NCBI RefSeq assembly: GCF_013376475.1
Contig: NZ_CP045508.1
Span: forward strand, 1,981,501-2,045,500
Source: Desulfolutivibrio sulfoxidireducens
Lineage (GTDB): Bacteria; Desulfobacterota; Desulfovibrionia; Desulfovibrionales; Desulfovibrionaceae
Length of the DNA: 64,000 nucleotides
Direction: 5' to 3'
The translations under genes and the position numbers were made by a program. Below the pieces are notes generated by a model. It made no database searches. It saw nothing but the letters and a program-made list of their open reading frames with translations, and had not been told where the DNA came from. Numbering within the stretch: position 1 is the stretch's first letter; each line of letters opens with the position of its first letter. Shown piece by piece: positions 43,473 to 50,941 of this stretch.

Positions 43473-44981
43473 ATGCGACAAGCCGCTGACATCGAGATCG
43501 CCTTGACGCCAAGGCCGGACGGGGTGACGCTTCAACGGTGGCTGTATGATGAGATCCACACAGCCATACTCTCGGGCAGGCTTACGCCGGGTTCCCGTCT
43601 GCCTGCCACCCGTGACCTGGCGCTACGATTGAAAATATCCCGTGGCACGGTGCTGGCGGTGTATGACCAGTTGGGCGCGGAAGGATATCTCCGGGGCGCA
43701 ACGGGAAAGGGCAGCTTTGTTGCCCCGGAATTGCCGGACCTGCCTCCCAGACCGCTCGCTCCAGGCGGCGGGGCGGCGGAACCAATGAACAGGAACGCCA
43801 CCGGTATCACGTACGAGGCGCCGGCCGTGGTCTTGCCCGCCCGGGGCAAGAAGCTATCCATGACGCCGTTCAGCGTCGCTGGACGCTCTTTTCCGGCAAA
43901 AGCATTCCGCACCAACCAACCGGATGTCACAGCATTTCCCCTTGAACTGTGGACGCGCATTGCCTCAAGCAGATCACGTCGGCTGCGGCCGGAACTCCTT
44001 ATGGATGGTGACGCTTGCGGTTACAAACCGTTGCGCGCGGCGATCGCTGGTTACCTCCGTTCCAGCCGTGGGATCACCTGCTCCGCCGAGCAGGTGGTGT
44101 TGGTGGGTAGCGTCCAGCGGATACTTGATATCAGCGCCCGGCTATTGCTCGATCCGGGAGGCGAAGTATGGGTCGAGGATCCCGGATATCCCGGCGCCCA
44201 CTTGATATTCGCCGCCGCAGGCGCAAAAATCGTGGACATCCCGGTGGATTCAAATGGCATGGATGTGGTTTTCGCTCGCAATCAGGCTCCCAATGCGCGA
44301 TTGGCATATGTCACGGCCGGAAGGCAATCGCCCATGGGCTCCGTGCTGGCGCTGGATCGGCGCCTTGCCCTGCTGCACTGGGCCCGTCGGCACGATGCCA
44401 TTGTGATTGAAGACGACTACGACAGCGAATACCGCTATGAGGGCGCGCCGCTATCCGCCATGAAGAGCCTGGATGAAGCGGGCCAAGTGATCTATTGTGG
44501 GACCTTCAGCAAACTGCTCTTCCCATCTCTCCGTATTTCCTATGCCGTGTTGCCCGATCAATTGATTGCCCCGTTCACTGCGGCCTTGTCCCTGACCTCT
44601 CGTCACGTCGCCCTCATGGCCCAGACCACGTTGCACGAATTCATTTCCGAGGGCCATTTTGGCCGCCACGTGCGACGGATGCGGCTGCTCTATGCCGAAC
44701 GCGCCCAGGCCCTGCGGCAAGCTGCCGATGTGTATCTGGCAGGGCTGCTTGAAATTCCAGAAATCACCATGGGGTTGGACACGCCGGCATTTCTTCCTGG
44801 CGATAGGGATGACAAGAGTGTTGCCCACTTGGCGGCCCAGGCAGGAATCGAAAGCCTCCCACTGTCGATTTATGCCAGAACGCGCCCTGTGAAACCGGGA
44901 TTGCTGCTCGGATTTGCCGCTGTTGGCCCAGAGGCGATTGCATCCGGCGTGCGTACGCTCGCCCGGGTGTTGGATGCCTGA
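43473..44981 (+). CDS. MocR/PdxR-type GntR regulator with aminotransferase domain
   Basis: About 502 aa. An N-terminal winged helix (LYDEIHTAILSGRLTPGSRLPATRDLA, RGTVLAVYDQL) is joined to a class I aminotransferase-like domain with EDPGYPGAH, EDDYDSEYRY and the PLP lysine in GTFSKLLFPSLR. Such proteins use PLP or an amino compound as effector. ATG 43473 is preferred over an upstream TTG at 43449; neither has a strong ribosome site. It faces away from the SMR-DUF169 pair and probably controls it. Confidence 0.9.
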   Translation: MRQAADIEIALTPRPDGVTLQRWLYDEIHTAILSGRLTPGSRLPATRDLALRLKISRGTVLAVYDQLGAEGYLRGATGKGSFVAPELPDLPPRPLAPGGGAAEPMNRNATGITYEAPAVVLPARGKKLSMTPFSVAGRSFPAKAFRTNQPDVTAFPLELWTRIASSRSRRLRPELLMDGDACGYKPLRAAIAGYLRSSRGITCSAEQVVLVGSVQRILDISARLLLDPGGEVWVEDPGYPGAHLIFAAAGAKIVDIPVDSNGMDVVFARNQAPNARLAYVTAGRQSPMGSVLALDRRLALLHWARRHDAIVIEDDYDSEYRYEGAPLSAMKSLDEAGQVIYCGTFSKLLFPSLRISYAVLPDQLIAPFTAALSLTSRHVALMAQTTLHEFISEGHFGRHVRRMRLLYAERAQALRQAADVYLAGLLEIPEITMGLDTPAFLPGDRDDKSVAHLAAQAGIESLPLSIYARTRPVKPGLLLGFAAVGPEAIASGVRTLARVLDA

Positions 44982-44992
44982 AAACACCGCCT

Positions 44993-45063
44993 CCGGCCGG
45001 GTGCTTCTGCTCGACGACCGGACCCCGGACGACGACGAGCGTTTTGCCCTGCAAGGGTGGTTG
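44993..45063 (+). repeat. 71-bp fragment of the ABC ATPase gene at 50176-50246
   Basis: Bases 44993-45063 match 50176-50246 (inside the ABC ATPase gene, same orientation) with three substitutions. The fragment abuts copy 2 of the glpV-tail repeat. The gap 44982-45468 thus contains this fragment, the glpV-tail copy and about 180 bases of cyuA leader. Confidence 0.9.
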
Positions 45064-45287
45064 CGCCCCCAAGCTGAACCCCGAAAAGGGCGCGGACTAC
45101 TGGTTCGCCCAGCCCGGGGCCCCCAAGCCCAAGCTGGCCAACGAAAAGCCCAAGGGCGAGACCGTGGACTACGATCAGTTGATCAAGGCCTGGCGTGAAG
45201 GCCGCGTGAAGTAAGCGCGACCCCGCCCCGGCGATCCGAATGCGAAACGGCGCGTCCTTTGTGGGCGCGCCGTTTGCTTTGGGTGCG
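45062..45287 (+). repeat. 226-bp direct repeat, copy 2 (glpV-tail pseudogene and terminator)
   Basis: A near-identical copy of 41876-42101. It includes the last 51 codons of glpV with its stop and the terminator hairpin (45245-45280), but no start, so the coding part is a fragment. Confidence 0.93.
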
Positions 45288-45468
45288 TCAGGCCTCCGGG
45301 GAGGTCTGTTTCAGGCCTTTGGCGTGGGTCATTTCCTTCAGGGCGCTTGACCTGCAACATGTTGTTGTCTCTCGGGTTGTTGGGGTACATATCCGCCCGG
45401 GGCGAGTCTCCGGAGACGGCGGCCCGCTGTGTATTGATTCCGCACCTCACCAATTCCAAGGAGCCAGT

Positions 45469-46797
45469 ATGGGTTTCAGCCTCAAGGACATCCTGCACGA
45501 CAAGGCCTGGCAGCTTCTGCGCCTGGAAACCGACCCCGGGCTTGGCTGCACCGAGCCCGCCGCCATAGGCCTTTGCGCCGCCGTGGCCGCCTCCATTTTG
45601 CAATCCCGCGATCCGGAATCCATTGTCGTGGAGACCGATCCCAATATCTATAAAAATGCCATGGGCGTGAGCATCCCCAACGCCGCCTCCGAGGCGGGCA
45701 TTCCCCTGGCCGCCGCCCTGGGCGCCGTGGCCGGGGAACCGGCCCGCAAGCTTCAAATTTTCTCCACCGTGACCCCGGACGATCTGGGCAAGGCCCAGTC
45801 CCTGGTGCGCCAGGGCAGGGTCACGGCCGGCATCGCCCCGGACACCACGGGCCTTTTCGTCAAGGTGACCATCACCGCCGGGGAGCATACGGCCTGGGCC
45901 GTGGTATCGGGCCGTCATGACCATGTGTCTTCCCGGGGCCTGGACGGCAGGGAAATGGGCTGCGATGGGGAATCCGGCCCGTCGGCCTCGGATTCGGGCC
46001 TGGTGGCCCTGGAGGAGTGGCTCCTTGGCATGCGGGTGGCCGATCTGGCGAGCCTGGTGGACGAGATGGACGCCGCCGACCTGGGCTACGTGCGCGAAGG
46101 CCTGGACCTCAACGAGGCCCTGGTGGATTACGGCCTGGCCCACGGTCCGGGCATCGCCGTGGGCCGCACCCAGCTTGGGCTTATCCGCCAGGGCCTGCTC
46201 AAAAAGGACATGGCGGTCTGGGCCGGGGTGCGCACGGCCGCGGGCATCGATTCGCGCATGGGCGGGGTGCCCTTGCCGGCCATGACCCTGGCCGGATCCG
46301 GCAACCAATGCATCGCCGCCGGCATTCCGGTGGTCACCGTGGCCCAGTATGTGGCCGTGGAGGATGCGAACCTGCCGGTGCGGGCGGTGATGCTAAGCTA
46401 CCTCATCACCTGTTCCATCAAGGCCGGGGTGGGGCGGCTGTCGGCGTTGTGCGGCAGCGGCATGGCCGGCGGCGCGGGCGTGGCGGCGGCCACGGCCTAC
46501 CTTTTCGGGGGCACTGTGGAGAAGATCGGCGGGGCCATCAAGAATCATATCGCGGCCTTTTGTCCCGTGGCCTGCGACGGGGCCAAGACCAGTTGCGCCC
46601 TGAAGGTCGGGGAGATTGCCGCCGCCGCCGTGAAAAACGGGCTTCTGGCCCTGTCCGGCTGCATCGTGCGGGCCACGGACGGGGTGGTGGACGCGTCCCC
46701 GGAGCAGACCATGCGCAACCTGGGGATCATCGCCAAAAAAGGACTAGCCGGCCTGGACCCCGTGATCCTGGACATCATGCTGCGCAAGCAGCCGTAG
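45469..46797 (+). CDS. cyuA: L-cysteine desulfidase (CyuA / UPF0597 family)
   Basis: A 442-aa member of the serine-dehydratase-alpha-like family that breaks L-cysteine to pyruvate, ammonia and sulfide using a [4Fe-4S] cluster. Visible motifs are ETDPGLGCTEPAAIGL at the N-terminus, LAGSGNQCIAAGIPV, LCGSGMAGGAGVAAA and CPVACDGAKTSCALK with the cluster cysteines. AAGGAG at 45458 sets the ATG at 45469. The next gene encodes an amino-acid permease, the same pairing as cyuA/cyuP in enterobacteria. Confidence 0.88.
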   Translation: MGFSLKDILHDKAWQLLRLETDPGLGCTEPAAIGLCAAVAASILQSRDPESIVVETDPNIYKNAMGVSIPNAASEAGIPLAAALGAVAGEPARKLQIFSTVTPDDLGKAQSLVRQGRVTAGIAPDTTGLFVKVTITAGEHTAWAVVSGRHDHVSSRGLDGREMGCDGESGPSASDSGLVALEEWLLGMRVADLASLVDEMDAADLGYVREGLDLNEALVDYGLAHGPGIAVGRTQLGLIRQGLLKKDMAVWAGVRTAAGIDSRMGGVPLPAMTLAGSGNQCIAAGIPVVTVAQYVAVEDANLPVRAVMLSYLITCSIKAGVGRLSALCGSGMAGGAGVAAATAYLFGGTVEKIGGAIKNHIAAFCPVACDGAKTSCALKVGEIAAAAVKNGLLALSGCIVRATDGVVDASPEQTMRNLGIIAKKGLAGLDPVILDIMLRKQP

Positions 46798-46889
46798 GTC
46801 GCCGTGGGTCGGAAAGTGACGGCTTTGTCGTCCCAGAACTTCATGTGAAACGACAGCGCTCTTGTGGGCGTGGCGCGAGGAAAGGTTTT

Positions 46890-48119
46890 ATGGTCTGCGA
46901 TGCGAAATCCACGGGGGCACCCGTTTTCACCATGTCGCTCCTGGTCACCGGGAACCTGCTTGGGGCGGGGATATTGGCCCTGCCCATCAATTTCGGCCCG
47001 GCCGGGCTTTTGCCCTCGCTTTTCGGGATCGTCCTGGTCTGGGCCTTGATGCTTTTTTCCGCCAATGTCCTGGCCGGACAGCCCGATCTGGCCTGCGGCG
47101 AAACCGGCGGCCTGCCGAGCTTTTTCGGGAACAAGCTCGGTCGGGGCGCCAAATGGCTGGCCGTGGCGGCCGATCTGGTTATTTTCTACGGCGTTCTGAC
47201 CGCCTATCTGACCGGCACCACGACCATATTGGTCAACCTGTTCCACCTCCCCATCGGCCGTACGGCCGTGACCCTGTGCTATTTCGCCGTGGCCGCCGGA
47301 TTGGCCAGCTTCGGCATGGGGCTTTTGCGCCGGTGCAACGCGGCCATTCTTCTGGGCATGGCCCTGACGTTTCTGACGCTTGTGGTCATGCTGGCCGGGC
47401 ATGTGGACATGTCCCGGGCCGGGCATATGCGTCCGTGGTTTCTGCCCGCGGCGCTGCCCGTGGCGCTTACGGCCTTTTTGTTCCACAACCTGATCCCCAC
47501 CCTGTGCCGGGAGATGCGCGGCGACGTGGCGGCCATGCGTCGGGCCATTCTGTACGGCTCCCTGATCGGGCTGGCCATGAATCTGATCTGGATGGTCACG
47601 GTGTTCTGCTCCCTGCCCATGGAAGGCCCGCCGGACACGTCGATTCTGGGGGCATTCGACAGGAATCTGCCAGCCACGGTCCCCTTGAGCATCCTGCTCG
47701 GTTCCCGGACGTTCCAGGATGTGGGGCTTATCTTCGCCATCCTGGCCATGACCGCCGCCTTTCTGGCCAACGGCGTGGCGTTGCGCGGATTTCTCATCGA
47801 TCTGATGGACAGCGGGTTTGGCCTGCGCAATAGGGCCGTCATCTGGATATTGGCCTTCATGCCGCCGCTTGTGGTGTCCGTTCTCTATCCGGACATCTTT
47901 TTGGTGGTCATGAACCTGGTGGGGGGCGTGGGCATTTGTCTCCTGTTCGGCATCCTGCCCGCCCTCCTGGCCCGCCGTCAGGCCACGGGCGGCAGGCGGA
48001 TTCTGGCCGTGGCCGTTTTCTGCCTGTTCGGGCTTATCCTGTGTTTTGAGGCGTTCCAGGAGGTTGGCCTGACCCATATCCATCCCGACACGGAATACTG
48101 GCATCAGTTCATGGACTAA
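46890..48119 (+). CDS. cyuP: HAAAP-family amino-acid permease, probably cysteine importer
   Basis: A 409-aa inner-membrane protein with about eleven helices. The N-terminal GNLLGAGILALPINFG is the hallmark of the hydroxy/aromatic amino-acid permease family (TnaB, SdaC, YhaO). GAGGAAAGG precedes the ATG at 46890. The substrate is inferred from its partner: it follows cyuA by 92 bases, so cysteine is more likely than tryptophan or tyrosine. A longer in-frame opening overlaps cyuA and is rejected. Confidence 0.85.
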   Translation: MVCDAKSTGAPVFTMSLLVTGNLLGAGILALPINFGPAGLLPSLFGIVLVWALMLFSANVLAGQPDLACGETGGLPSFFGNKLGRGAKWLAVAADLVIFYGVLTAYLTGTTTILVNLFHLPIGRTAVTLCYFAVAAGLASFGMGLLRRCNAAILLGMALTFLTLVVMLAGHVDMSRAGHMRPWFLPAALPVALTAFLFHNLIPTLCREMRGDVAAMRRAILYGSLIGLAMNLIWMVTVFCSLPMEGPPDTSILGAFDRNLPATVPLSILLGSRTFQDVGLIFAILAMTAAFLANGVALRGFLIDLMDSGFGLRNRAVIWILAFMPPLVVSVLYPDIFLVVMNLVGGVGICLLFGILPALLARRQATGGRRILAVAVFCLFGLILCFEAFQEVGLTHIHPDTEYWHQFMD

Positions 48120-48204
48120 CGGCGGCCCCCGGCACGTGCTGGCATGGCGGTTGCTCAAGGGGCTTCGGGAGGAGTGCGAAGGGGCCTTTTTACCTAAAAA
48201 CCAA

Positions 48205-48233
48205 CGAAAATGTAGCATGCGGCGACATTTTCG
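48205..48233. promoter_or_regulatory. Perfect 9-bp inverted repeat before the binding-protein gene
   Basis: CGAAAATGT (48205-48213) and ACATTTTCG (48225-48233) are separated by 11 bases, ending 33 bases before the ATG at 48267. There is no T-run after it, so an operator or a leader hairpin is more likely than a terminator. Confidence 0.5.
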
Positions 48234-48266
48234 CATGACCGGACGCCCTGGAGGTTTACCCCACAT

Positions 48267-49295
48267 ATGAAGGCCCTGGACGAACTGATGCGATCCGTGC
48301 GCGGCATGGCTGTCGAGGAGCCCTGTCAGGTCCCGGAAAAACCCGTGGACCTGCTCCTGTACGCCCCGTGTCCGGTGAAGCTGGTGGTGAAGGACGGCAT
48401 CGACCGCATCATCGCGGACCACGCCGCGCGCGGCGAGGAGCTTTGCGCCCACATCCCCATGGGCTGCACCTCCGTGGACCCCTACGACCCCATCTCCCGC
48501 GAACCCGATCCGGACCGCCTGCCCGGGGTCATCGGCTCCATCGGGTTCGGGGATTTCTGGCGGCGCGAGTTCGTTTCCCGTCACGTGCGCCCCGGGCTTT
48601 TCGCCGCCGCGCCGGCCAAAAACCTCCATCCCCTGCACGAGCGGGCCGGCCTGCTCGATCCGCGCGGCCGCTACACCGTCTACGGGGTCACGCCCTACCT
48701 GTTTCTGGCCGACACCCGCCGTCTGGGGGACAAACCCGTGCCGCACACCTGGGAGGACGTCCTGCACCCGCGCTACCAGGGGGAACTTGTCATGTGCGGG
48801 GACGGCGACGACATGGCCGACGCCGTGATCTTAAACGTCCACAAGGAGTTCGGCATGGACGGGCTGCGCGCCCTGGCCGGCAACTGCAAGGGGTTCATGC
48901 ATTCCTCGTCCATGGTCAAATCCGCTGGCTCAGGGGACGAGGAGGCCGGGGCGGTGTACATCATCCCGGCCTTTTTCGCCGAGACCATCACCCGGCCGGC
49001 GCATCTGCGGGTGGTCTGGCCCCGCGACGGCGCGGCATCGAGCCCCTTGTACTTCCTGGCAAAGAAGAGCGAACACGCCCGCCTGGCCGACGTCATCGCC
49101 TTTTTTTCGGCTGGTTTCGCGGCCATCGACAGCGCGGCCTGGTTCGTGCCCATGGACGCGGCCGCCTCCTCCAGACTGCCCCCAGAGGCCGGGCTTAAGT
49201 GGGTGGGCTGGGACTACATCGAGAACACCGACATCACCGAGCGCCGCGACACCCTGAATGTCCTGTTCCGGGACATGGTCCGGAAAAAATCGTGA
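48267..49295 (+). CDS. Periplasmic-binding-protein-like protein without signal peptide
   Basis: A 342-aa protein resembling the iron(III)/spermidine-type ABC binding proteins (YTVYGVTPYLFLADTRRLGDKPVPHTWEDVLHPRYQGEL is the recognisable block, spanning about residues 131-171). It has no signal peptide: the N-terminus is MKALDELMRSVRGMAVEEP, so it should be cytoplasmic. GGAGG at 48251 sets the start. The stop overlaps the GTPase start. Cysteine-bearing PMGCTSVDPYDPI may be a ligand site. The ligand is unknown; context suggests a metal or cofactor, which is inference. Confidence 0.75.
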   Translation: MKALDELMRSVRGMAVEEPCQVPEKPVDLLLYAPCPVKLVVKDGIDRIIADHAARGEELCAHIPMGCTSVDPYDPISREPDPDRLPGVIGSIGFGDFWRREFVSRHVRPGLFAAAPAKNLHPLHERAGLLDPRGRYTVYGVTPYLFLADTRRLGDKPVPHTWEDVLHPRYQGELVMCGDGDDMADAVILNVHKEFGMDGLRALAGNCKGFMHSSSMVKSAGSGDEEAGAVYIIPAFFAETITRPAHLRVVWPRDGAASSPLYFLAKKSEHARLADVIAFFSAGFAAIDSAAWFVPMDAAASSRLPPEAGLKWVGWDYIENTDITERRDTLNVLFRDMVRKKS

Positions 49296-49996
49296 GACTG
49301 GTCACCGTGGCCGGGCCGCCCTCGTGCGGCAAGACCGCCGTCGTGTCCAAGGCCTGCCGGGCGCTCATGGACGCCGGCACGCCGTGCGCCGTGGCCAAGT
49401 TCGACTGCCTGCAAAGCCGCGACGACGAGCTGTACCGGGATGTCGGGGTGCCCGTGTCCGTGGTCTTTTCCGGCGGCCTGTGCCCGGATCACTTCTACGC
49501 CTCCAACCTGGAGGAGGCCTTTGCCTGGGCCGGTGGGACCGGGGCCGGCTGCTTCGTCGTCGAGACCGCCGGGCTGTGCAACCGCTGCTCCCCGCATGTC
49601 CGGGGAGCGCTTGGCCTGTGCGTCATCGACAACCTCATGGGCATCGACGCCCCGGCCAAGATCGGCCCCATGCTGCGCCTGGCCGACATCGTGGTGGTCA
49701 CCAAGGGGGACCTGGTGTCCCAGGCCGAACGCGAGGTCTACCGCCACCGCATCCGCCAGATGAACAGCCGGGCCGTGATCCGGCACATAAACGGCCTGAC
49801 CGGACAGGGCTGCGCCGAACTTGCGGCCATCATGGCCCAGGCCCCGGACATCGCCTCGGTCACGGATCTCAAGTTGCGGTTTCCCATGCCCGCCGCCGTG
49901 TGCTCCTATTGTCTGAGCGAGATCCGGATCGGCGCGCGCTACCAGAAAGGCAACGTGAAAAAGGCCCGTTTCGGAGACCACGATGCCGCGAGTTGA
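49292..49996 (+). CDS. P-loop GTPase (HypB/CobW-like)
   Basis: A 234-aa protein from GTG 49292, overlapping the preceding stop. Walker A is AGPPSCGKTAV, the Asp switch lies near KFDCLQSRDDE, and the guanine motif is TKGD. Cysteine pairs GLCNRCSPH (about 90-98) and VCSYCLSEI (near the C-terminus) look like metal sites. HypB- and CobW-type enzymes use GTP to load metals into enzymes, so metal delivery is a reasonable guess. It overlaps the ABC ATPase gene by 14 bases. Confidence 0.78.
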   Translation: MRLVTVAGPPSCGKTAVVSKACRALMDAGTPCAVAKFDCLQSRDDELYRDVGVPVSVVFSGGLCPDHFYASNLEEAFAWAGGTGAGCFVVETAGLCNRCSPHVRGALGLCVIDNLMGIDAPAKIGPMLRLADIVVVTKGDLVSQAEREVYRHRIRQMNSRAVIRHINGLTGQGCAELAAIMAQAPDIASVTDLKLRFPMPAAVCSYCLSEIRIGARYQKGNVKKARFGDHDAAS

Positions 49997-50756
49997 CGAG
50001 ATGTACGTTCCCCGGACCATTTCCCTGACCGCCGGCCGGGACAAGTCCGGACGTCCGGAGCCGGGCGGGGTGGACTTCGCCCCCGGACAGGTCACGGCCC
50101 TGCTCGGCCCCACGGGGTCGGGCAAGAGCCGGTTTCTCTCGGACATCGAGTCCATGGCCCGGGGCGACACCCCGACCGGCCGGGTGCTTCTGCTCGACGG
50201 CCGGACCCCGGACGACGACGAGCGTTTCGCCCTGCAAGGGCGGTTGGTGGCCCAATTGACCCAGAACATGAATTTCGTCCTGGACATGGGGACCAGGGAC
50301 TTCGTGGCCGCTCACGCCGAAAGCCGCATGGCCGCCGACCCCCTGGCCGTGGCCGACCGGGTCCTTCAGGCGGCCAACGCCCTGGCCGGCGAGCCGTTCG
50401 GGCCGGACGTCCAGCTCACCCAGCTCTCGGGCGGGCAGTCGAGGGCGCTTATGATCGCGGACACGGCGCTTTTAAGCTGGTCGCCGGTCCTGCTTATCGA
50501 CGAGATCGAAAACGCCGGGGTGGACAAGAAAAAGGCCCTGGAGCTTCTGGTGCGTAGCGACAAGATCGTGGTCATCGCCACCCATGACCCGGTCCTGGCC
50601 TTGTCCGCCCACCGGCGGCTGGTGTTCGAGCACGGCGCGGTGCGCTTTCGTCAGGAGCGTACCGGGGACGAGGAGGGCGTACTGACCCGGCTTTCGGCCA
50701 TGGAAACGGAAATATCCCGGGTGCGGGAGCTCTTGCGGCGGGGTGGGGCGCTGTGA
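49983..50756 (+). CDS. Soluble ABC-type ATPase
   Basis: A 257-aa ATPase. Walker A is GPTGSGKS, the signature LSGGQSRAL, Walker B VLLIDEIENAGVD, and the switch His is in ATHDPV. IENAG instead of the transporter-type PxxxLD is unusual and is more like non-transport ABC enzymes. No permease gene adjoins. It is the last gene of the three-gene set and overlaps the GTPase gene. Its 3' end is tandemly duplicated, and a 71-bp internal piece is copied at 44993. Confidence 0.82.
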   Translation: MPRVDEMYVPRTISLTAGRDKSGRPEPGGVDFAPGQVTALLGPTGSGKSRFLSDIESMARGDTPTGRVLLLDGRTPDDDERFALQGRLVAQLTQNMNFVLDMGTRDFVAAHAESRMAADPLAVADRVLQAANALAGEPFGPDVQLTQLSGGQSRALMIADTALLSWSPVLLIDEIENAGVDKKKALELLVRSDKIVVIATHDPVLALSAHRRLVFEHGAVRFRQERTGDEEGVLTRLSAMETEISRVRELLRRGGAL

Positions 50757-50813
50757 GGGAGACGGAAATATCCCGGGTGCGGGAGCTCTTGCGGCGGGGT
50801 GGGACGCTGCGAG
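50702..50813 (+). repeat. 56-bp tandem duplication at the ATPase gene 3' end
   Basis: 50702-50757 and 50758-50813 are near-identical (three differences). Copy 1 holds the last codons and TGA of the ATPase gene; copy 2 is outside it. In copy 2 the TGA has become CGA. Confidence 0.93.
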
Positions 50814-50941
50814 GGGAGGACGCCCGGGGCTCGTTTTGTTTCAGATGGAGGCCGCATGCGAGGCGGCGACGGGGAAGGCGGTTTGGTGGCGCCCCCTGGC
50901 GCAATTGGCGCAAGGAGTCCGGCGGAAAAGCCCGGAACGCG

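Noticed and set aside
42102-45061. A transposon or insertion sequence as the cause of the 226-bp repeat
   Set aside because: No transposase, terminal inverted repeats or short target duplication was found. The flanking repeat is a duplicated gene end.
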